DNA from: Mycolicibacterium iranicum
Lineage (GTDB): Bacteria; Actinomycetota; Actinomycetes; Mycobacteriales; Mycobacteriaceae
Reading direction: 5' to 3'
Length of the DNA stretch: 44,051 bases
Assembly: GCF_002101705.1 (NCBI RefSeq)
Contig: NZ_LQPC01000079.1
Coordinates: 1-44,051 of the forward strand
Positions 40,394-44,051 of the stretch are shown one piece after another (the stretch's first letter is position 1; each line of letters begins with the position of its first letter). Under the pieces are notes generated by a model that was not told the DNA's origin, searched no databases, and saw nothing but the letters and a program-made list of their open reading frames with translations. The position numbers and the translations under genes are program-made.

Positions 40394-40944
40394 CGTGCGG
40401 CGCTGCTGCCGAGGGCGGCCAGGATCTGATCCTGGGACGGGGCGTGGCCGCGGTAGCTGATCTGCCCGGACGGGTCGATGACGAGGGCGGTGGTCGGCGC
40501 GGTCACCTGGTAGCGGCTGGTCAGGGCCCCGTTAGTATCGACGACCGCGGGCAGGCTGGTGCCGCCGATCTGGTCCAGGAAGTGGCGAACATCGGCGGGT
40601 TTCTCGGTGGGGACGATGTCGACGGCTAGGAACTTGGCGCTGCCTCTGGCTTTCTCCACGGCCGCCCGAGCAGCGGCCAGGGATTTACCGCCGCCGACGC
40701 ATTCGCCGCACCCGTAGGAGAAGAACAGGATCGCGGTCGGGGCGGCAGCGGGCAGTTCGACGGTTTTGCCGTCCACCGTGGTCAGTGTCGCCGCCGTCGC
40801 CTGGGTTGTGGCGTTGGCGTGTGGCGGTGAGGTCGGATTGCTGGTTGTGGCCGATTGGCCGCACGCGGTCAGCGCGCCCGCTGCCAGCATCACAGCCGTA
40901 ACGCCCGCCCACCTGTGGGGTGTAAACGAACGCGTTTCAGACAT
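40390..40944 (-). CDS. Thioredoxin-fold lipoprotein with CGEC motif
   Basis: A 184-residue lipoprotein (lipobox ALTAC) with a Ser/Thr/Ala linker and a thioredoxin-like domain. The active site is SYGCGECVGGGKSL, with CxxC in CGEC, and the cis-proline is in TSLPAVVD. It overlaps the MerT-like gene by 8 bases and the CcdA-like gene by 4. Role inferred: keeping thiols reduced or capturing Hg(II) outside the membrane. Confidence 0.82.
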   Translation of the reverse strand: MSETRSFTPHRWAGVTAVMLAAGALTACGQSATTSNPTSPPHANATTQATAATLTTVDGKTVELPAAAPTAILFFSYGCGECVGGGKSLAAARAAVEKARGSAKFLAVDIVPTEKPADVRHFLDQIGGTSLPAVVDTNGALTSRYQVTAPTTALVIDPSGQISYRGHAPSQDQILAALGSSAAR

Positions 40945-41227
40945 TGTCGATGCTTCCTTTCGTCAGGTCGTCGAGCGTGTGCGTCGCGGGTGAATGGCTG
41001 TCGGCGGGACAGCAGTGATCGCCGCGTTGACCGCGGCGGGCGAAGGCGACCACAGCCGCCAGCAGCAGCGCGACGGCTGCCCCGATGACCCATGGATTCT
41101 CGAGCAGTCCACACACGGCGGCGAGCGCGCCGCCGGCGATCAGGACTGGCGCGGCGCAACACAGGGCCGTCACCAGCACCGCTGCCGCACCCAGCAGCAC
41201 GGGATTTCTTCGTGGACGTTGATTCAT
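40937..41227 (-). CDS. MerT/MerF-like mercury transport protein
   Basis: A 96-residue, two-helix protein. The first helix carries vicinal cysteines (VTALCCAAPVLIAGG), the second ends at AFARRG, and a CC pair with histidines follows (GDHCCPADSHSPATH). This is the layout of mercuric ion importers such as MerF and the first part of MerT, which hand Hg(II) to MerA. Primary similarity is too weak for a firm name. It is downstream of merB in the same operon. Confidence 0.7.
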   Translation of the reverse strand: MNQRPRRNPVLLGAAAVLVTALCCAAPVLIAGGALAAVCGLLENPWVIGAAVALLLAAVVAFARRGQRGDHCCPADSHSPATHTLDDLTKGSIDNV

Positions 41228-41259
41228 TGATTTCTCCTCATCAGGTTGGGTGCGGCTGG

Positions 41260-41901
41260 TCAGCTGCAGCAGCCGGGGTGGGCAGTTGGCGGGGTATGGA
41301 GCTGGGTAAGGATTTGTGTGGTCAGGGCTGCGCCGAGTTGGTGGGCCTCAGCGACGCTGACGATCTGACCTTCGGGGTGCTCGGCGAGCCACGGCGCGGC
41401 GTCCTGCGCGCAGGTGAAGTAGTGCACCTGGTTGCAGAATGAGGACCGGATCGAGGTGAGGTCGTCGGGGTTGACCAGCGAGACCACCGCGGTCTCGGGC
41501 TGCACGCTGGTGACACCGTTTTCGCCGACCGAGACCCTGATCGGGTGCCCGCTGACGGGTGATTCGGATTCGATGCTGGCGGGCCGGTCCAGGATGGTGG
41601 GAAAGATGAGGGTGTCCAGGGCGCACCAGGTGTAGAGCTCTTGGCCGGCCACGGTGAATCGGTGGCGGGTCGGGCGCAGGGTCAGGCCCTGGCCGACGAT
41701 GCGGCCCTGCTCGTCGTATTCGGTGTCGGGTACCGCGGCCAGACGCCGGGTCACCTCGTCAACCGGGAGGCCGACGGCCGCGGCGAGCGCCTCCACGGTG
41801 ACCGGCTCGCCGGCGGCGAGCAGCCGCAGCAACGGCACCAGCATCGTCGGGTCGAGCCCGGACTCTTCCGGAATGGTCAGGCGGTCAAGGAAATTGGGCA
41901 T
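41260..41901 (-). CDS. merB: Alkylmercury lyase
   Basis: A 213-residue enzyme that splits carbon-mercury bonds. The start at 41901 follows AAAGG; upstream residues in the same frame are unrelated shadow sequence. The catalytic residues are Cys 93 and Asp 96 in TWCALDTLIFP and Cys 156 in SSFCNQVHYF, with the spacing of R831b MerB (96, 99, 159). The C-terminus ends in GCCS. It sits directly after merA, giving broad-spectrum organomercurial resistance. Confidence 0.96.
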   Translation of the reverse strand: MPNFLDRLTIPEESGLDPTMLVPLLRLLAAGEPVTVEALAAAVGLPVDEVTRRLAAVPDTEYDEQGRIVGQGLTLRPTRHRFTVAGQELYTWCALDTLIFPTILDRPASIESESPVSGHPIRVSVGENGVTSVQPETAVVSLVNPDDLTSIRSSFCNQVHYFTCAQDAAPWLAEHPEGQIVSVAEAHQLGAALTTQILTQLHTPPTAHPGCCS

Positions 41902-41927
41902 CAGGAACCTTTCGAGTGAGCCATGCG

Positions 41928-43331
41928 TCAGGATGCGCAGCAGGACAGTCGGGACATATCGGCGCTGAAGGACTGGGCGGCGATTTTGATGCCTTCGGCC
42001 ATGGTCAGATACGGGGCCCAGGACCCGGCGACCTGGTCGACGGTCATCGCGGCGTCGAGGATGTAGACCGCGGCGGCGGCGATCTCGCCAGCATCCTTGG
42101 CGACGGCGGTGATGCCGTGGATGCGGCCGGTGCCGGCGTCGGCGACGAGTTTGATGAAACCGCGGGTGTCTCGGTTGACCACCGCACGCGGCACATGTTT
42201 TAGCGGCAGCACCCGGCAGTCGCACCGTGTCCCGGCGGCGAGGAGCTCGGCCTCGGTCGTCCCGGCCGCACCGACCGCGGGGCTGGTGAACGTCACGCGG
42301 GGCAGATGGCGGTAGTCGACCCTGCGGCCGGCGTCGGTGAAGATGTTGTCGGCGACCATCGCGCCGTGATGGGCGGCGACGTAGACGAACTCGCGGTGCC
42401 CGGTCACGTCGCCGGCCGCCCAGATCCGTGGGTTCGACGACTGCAGCCCGTCGCTCACCACGACCTCGTTGTTCTCGCCGGTTTTGACCTGCACCGCTTC
42501 GAGATTCAGGCCGTCGGTGTTCGGACGGCGGCCGGTGGCGACGAGGACTTTCGCGGCACGGAACTGCTGCGTTCCGCCGGTGATGGTCGCGGTGACCGTG
42601 ACCTGATCGTCGGCCTGCTCGACCTCGCTCACCGTGGCGCGGCGCACCACCCGGATGCCGTCGTCGGCGAACACCTCCAGCAGCGCCATGCCGACTTCCG
42701 GCTCTTCCTTCGATGCCAGCGTGGAGCGGACCAGCACCGTCACCGTTGACCCGAGCCGGGCGAACAGTTGCGCCTGCTCCAACGCGACGTAGCCGCCGCC
42801 GATCACCAGCAGCGACTCCGGGACCTCGGTGACTTCCATCGCGGTGGTCGAGGTCAGGTAGGCGACGCCCTCGAATGCGGGCGGGATGACTGGGTTCGCG
42901 CCGGTGGCGATCAGGTAGTGCTCGGCCTCGATGGTGGCATCGCCGACCTCGATGACGGGCGCGTCCGGGGTTCCGGCGAACCGCGCTTGGCCCTGAATGC
43001 GCTGCCAGCCATACGATTCGGCCACGTTGAGGTACTTCTCTGAGCGCAGCGACTCCACCAGATCGTGCGTGCCGGCGATCAGGGCCGCCATGTCCACCGG
43101 GCCGGCCGTGGTGGCGATCCCCGGGAACCGGGCAGTGTCGGCTGCGGTATGCCGGGCCTCGGCCGCTGCGATCAGGGCCTTTGACGGCACGCAGCCGGTG
43201 TTGACACACGTGCCACCGAAGATGCCGCGCTCGATCATGACGACGGACTTGCCGAGCGCGGTAGCGCGGATCGCCGCGGCCATCGCCGCGCCGCCGGAAC
43301 CGATGACCGCGAGGTCCAATCCCTGACTCAT
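41928..43331 (-). CDS. merA: Mercuric reductase
   Basis: A 467-residue flavoprotein that reduces Hg(II) to Hg(0) with NADPH. ATG 43331 follows AAGGA. The FAD motif is VIGSGGAAMAAAI, the redox pair CVNTGC (Cys 42 and 47), the NADPH motif VIGGGYVALEQAQ, and the C-terminal metal-capturing pair is SCCAS (Cys 464 and 465). The N-terminal HMA domain found in many Gram-negative MerA proteins is absent. First gene of the operon, controlled by the dyad at 43341-43370. Confidence 0.97.
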   Translation of the reverse strand: MSQGLDLAVIGSGGAAMAAAIRATALGKSVVMIERGIFGGTCVNTGCVPSKALIAAAEARHTAADTARFPGIATTAGPVDMAALIAGTHDLVESLRSEKYLNVAESYGWQRIQGQARFAGTPDAPVIEVGDATIEAEHYLIATGANPVIPPAFEGVAYLTSTTAMEVTEVPESLLVIGGGYVALEQAQLFARLGSTVTVLVRSTLASKEEPEVGMALLEVFADDGIRVVRRATVSEVEQADDQVTVTATITGGTQQFRAAKVLVATGRRPNTDGLNLEAVQVKTGENNEVVVSDGLQSSNPRIWAAGDVTGHREFVYVAAHHGAMVADNIFTDAGRRVDYRHLPRVTFTSPAVGAAGTTEAELLAAGTRCDCRVLPLKHVPRAVVNRDTRGFIKLVADAGTGRIHGITAVAKDAGEIAAAAVYILDAAMTVDQVAGSWAPYLTMAEGIKIAAQSFSADMSRLSCCAS

Positions 43332-43340
43332 GCACCCATC

Positions 43341-43370
43341 CTTGACCTTCAAGTAGGCTTGAAGGTCAAG
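43341..43370. promoter_or_regulatory. MerR operator between merA and merR
   Basis: Perfect 13-base arms CTTGACCTTCAAG / CTTGAAGGTCAAG around TAGG. A TTGACC -35 box lies inside the arm on each strand, giving the overlapping divergent promoters and long spacer typical of MerR-family control. Confidence 0.9.
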
Positions 43371-43387
43371 TGTTCTGAGGAGACATC

Positions 43388-43777
43388 GTGAGAATCGGGA
43401 AGCTCGCCGAGGCGACCGGGGCCACCACCGCGACGCTGCGCTACTACGAAGACGAAGGCCTGCTCCCGCCCGCCGAACGTTCCCCGGCGGGGTATCGCGA
43501 CTATGCCGCCGACACGATCGCCCGGGTCGGCTTCATCCGACGGGGACAGGCCGCCGGGTTCAGCCTCGCCCAGATTCGGCAGATCCTCGACATCCGTGAC
43601 AGCGGCCACGCGCCGTGCACGCACGTGCGCGACCTGCTCGACATCCGACTGACCGACCTCGACGAGCAGATCAGCGCACTGGTGGCACTGCGCGAGACCA
43701 TCGCCCGGCTGCGGCAGGGCGCCGAAAGCGTCGACCCGGAATCATGCAGCGCCGATGACGTATGTCGATACCTCTAG
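43388..43777 (+). CDS. merR: MerR-family mercury-responsive regulator
   Basis: A 129-residue regulator from GTG 43388. The winged helix is RIGKLAEATGATTATLRYYEDEGLL, then a dimerisation helix (IRLTDLDEQISALVALRETIARL). Metal-site cysteines are at 77 (APCTH), 120 and 126 (PESCSADDVC), the three positions expected in Hg sensors. Divergent from merA over a clear operator. Confidence 0.94.
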   Translation: MRIGKLAEATGATTATLRYYEDEGLLPPAERSPAGYRDYAADTIARVGFIRRGQAAGFSLAQIRQILDIRDSGHAPCTHVRDLLDIRLTDLDEQISALVALRETIARLRQGAESVDPESCSADDVCRYL

Positions 43778-43783
43778 GAGCCA

Positions 43784-43801
43784 CCTCCGTGGCACCGGAG
43801 G
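43784..43801 (+). terminator. Hairpin after merR
   Basis: CCTCCG / CGGAGG with a 6-base loop, just after the merR stop and followed by a short T-rich run (ATGTATTT). The remaining 170 bases to the insertion element show no gene. Confidence 0.45.
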
Positions 43802-43974
43802 CATGTATTTCGTCAAGTCCGTTGACCCCGGCAGTCGTCATGAATTTCCGCCCCACTGGAGGTCGTTGGTGCGCGGGAGCGCGGGGCCTGCTGAGCAGTA
43901 GGCTCACCCGATGCGGTGGGATTTCACTCGAAGCTGGTCGCATTGGCCGTGCTGAGCCCAGCCACACTCGTTCA

Positions 43975-44051
43975 GGCTCTGTTGCAAAAATCGTGAAGCT
44001 TGAGCATGCTTGGCGGAGATTGGACGGACGGAACGATGACGGATTTCAAGT
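43975..44051 (+). mobile_element. IS6100 (IS6 family), left end
   Basis: The 14-base terminal repeat GGCTCTGTTGCAAA at 43975-43988 followed by the leader I recall from IS6100. Only the left 77 bases are in the window. IS6 elements form cointegrates and often flank mercury and resistance segments in actinobacteria. Confidence 0.9.
44036..44051 (+). CDS. tnpA: IS6100 transposase, first codons only
   Basis: ATG 44036 followed by codons for TDFK, the recalled start of the IS6100 DDE transposase. The rest lies outside the window. Confidence 0.8.

Noticed and set aside
41902..43335. Extended frame upstream of merB reaching across merA
   Set aside because: It is an alternative frame of merA on the same strand; MerB similarity starts only at the ATG at 41901.

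Overview
The window looks like accessory DNA, either a large plasmid or a genomic island, from a mycobacterium (Mycolicibacterium or Mycobacterium type). The evidence is high GC with frequent GTG/TTG starts and several products whose closest remembered relatives are mycobacterial: RipA, RipB and RipC cell-wall peptidases, LdtMt2-type L,D-transpeptidases, actinobacterial CtaD/CtaE, and an LpqS-CysK2-MFS gene triplet. I see no rRNA, tRNA, CRISPR array or replication origin. All identifications are by reading motifs and recalling families; no search was run.

Layout. 1-5.2 kb: a truncated membrane protein, a RipC-like NlpC/P60 protein, an Ldt-fold protein with an altered active site, and a decayed ripA copy. 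5.2-8.8 kb: two BlaI/M56-peptidase pairs and a methyltransferase. 8.8-14.5 kb: cytochrome oxidase subunits III and I, a TlpA-like lipoprotein, a frameshifted cyclase-YHS gene and a beta-lactamase-fold protein. 14.5-24.7 kb: a spermidine-synthase-like membrane protein, an ArsR plus P1B-4-type ATPase operon, a CtaG-like assembly factor, CcdA-ResB, a methyltransferase/DUF3703/HXXEE operon and a DsbA-like protein. 24.7-31.2 kb: a DUF305 lipoprotein, a two-component system, RipA and a third BlaI/M56 pair. 31.2-38.2 kb: lpqS-cysK2-MFS, an orphan regulator with a degenerate receiver, RipB and an LdtMt2-like enzyme. 38.2-44 kb: a TniQ-like gene cutting off a sterol-desaturase fragment, a mercury operon (CcdA-like, thiol lipoprotein, MerT-like, MerB, MerA, divergent MerR) and the left end of IS6100.

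The main finding is a shared operator. A dyad TAC-N11-GTA, usually CTAC-N11-GTAG, recurs at 15 intergenic loci (two more are weak), almost every one in front of a gene for envelope or respiratory function. It lies in front of all three blaI genes, where it is arranged as overlapping tandem copies every 15 bp sharing a GTAC core. The three BlaI proteins have nearly the same recognition helix. I infer one dispersed BlaI-type regulon that joins peptidoglycan remodelling (RipA/B/C, Ldt), terminal oxidase parts (CtaD, CtaE, CtaG), periplasmic thiol chemistry (CcdA, ResB, TlpA, DsbA), a beta-lactamase-like protein and a copper-associated triplet. From earlier work, M. tuberculosis BlaI (Rv1846c) links blaC to ATP synthase; this island appears to carry that wall-to-respiration logic much further.

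Two further regulatory layers are visible: a direct repeat TCTTCA-N5-TCTTCA near the two-component system, DUF305 and LdtMt2-like genes, and an ATAGACATATGCG motif before the cyclase-YHS and methyltransferase-DUF3703 genes. The mercury segment has its own classic MerR dyad and seems a separate, later insertion.
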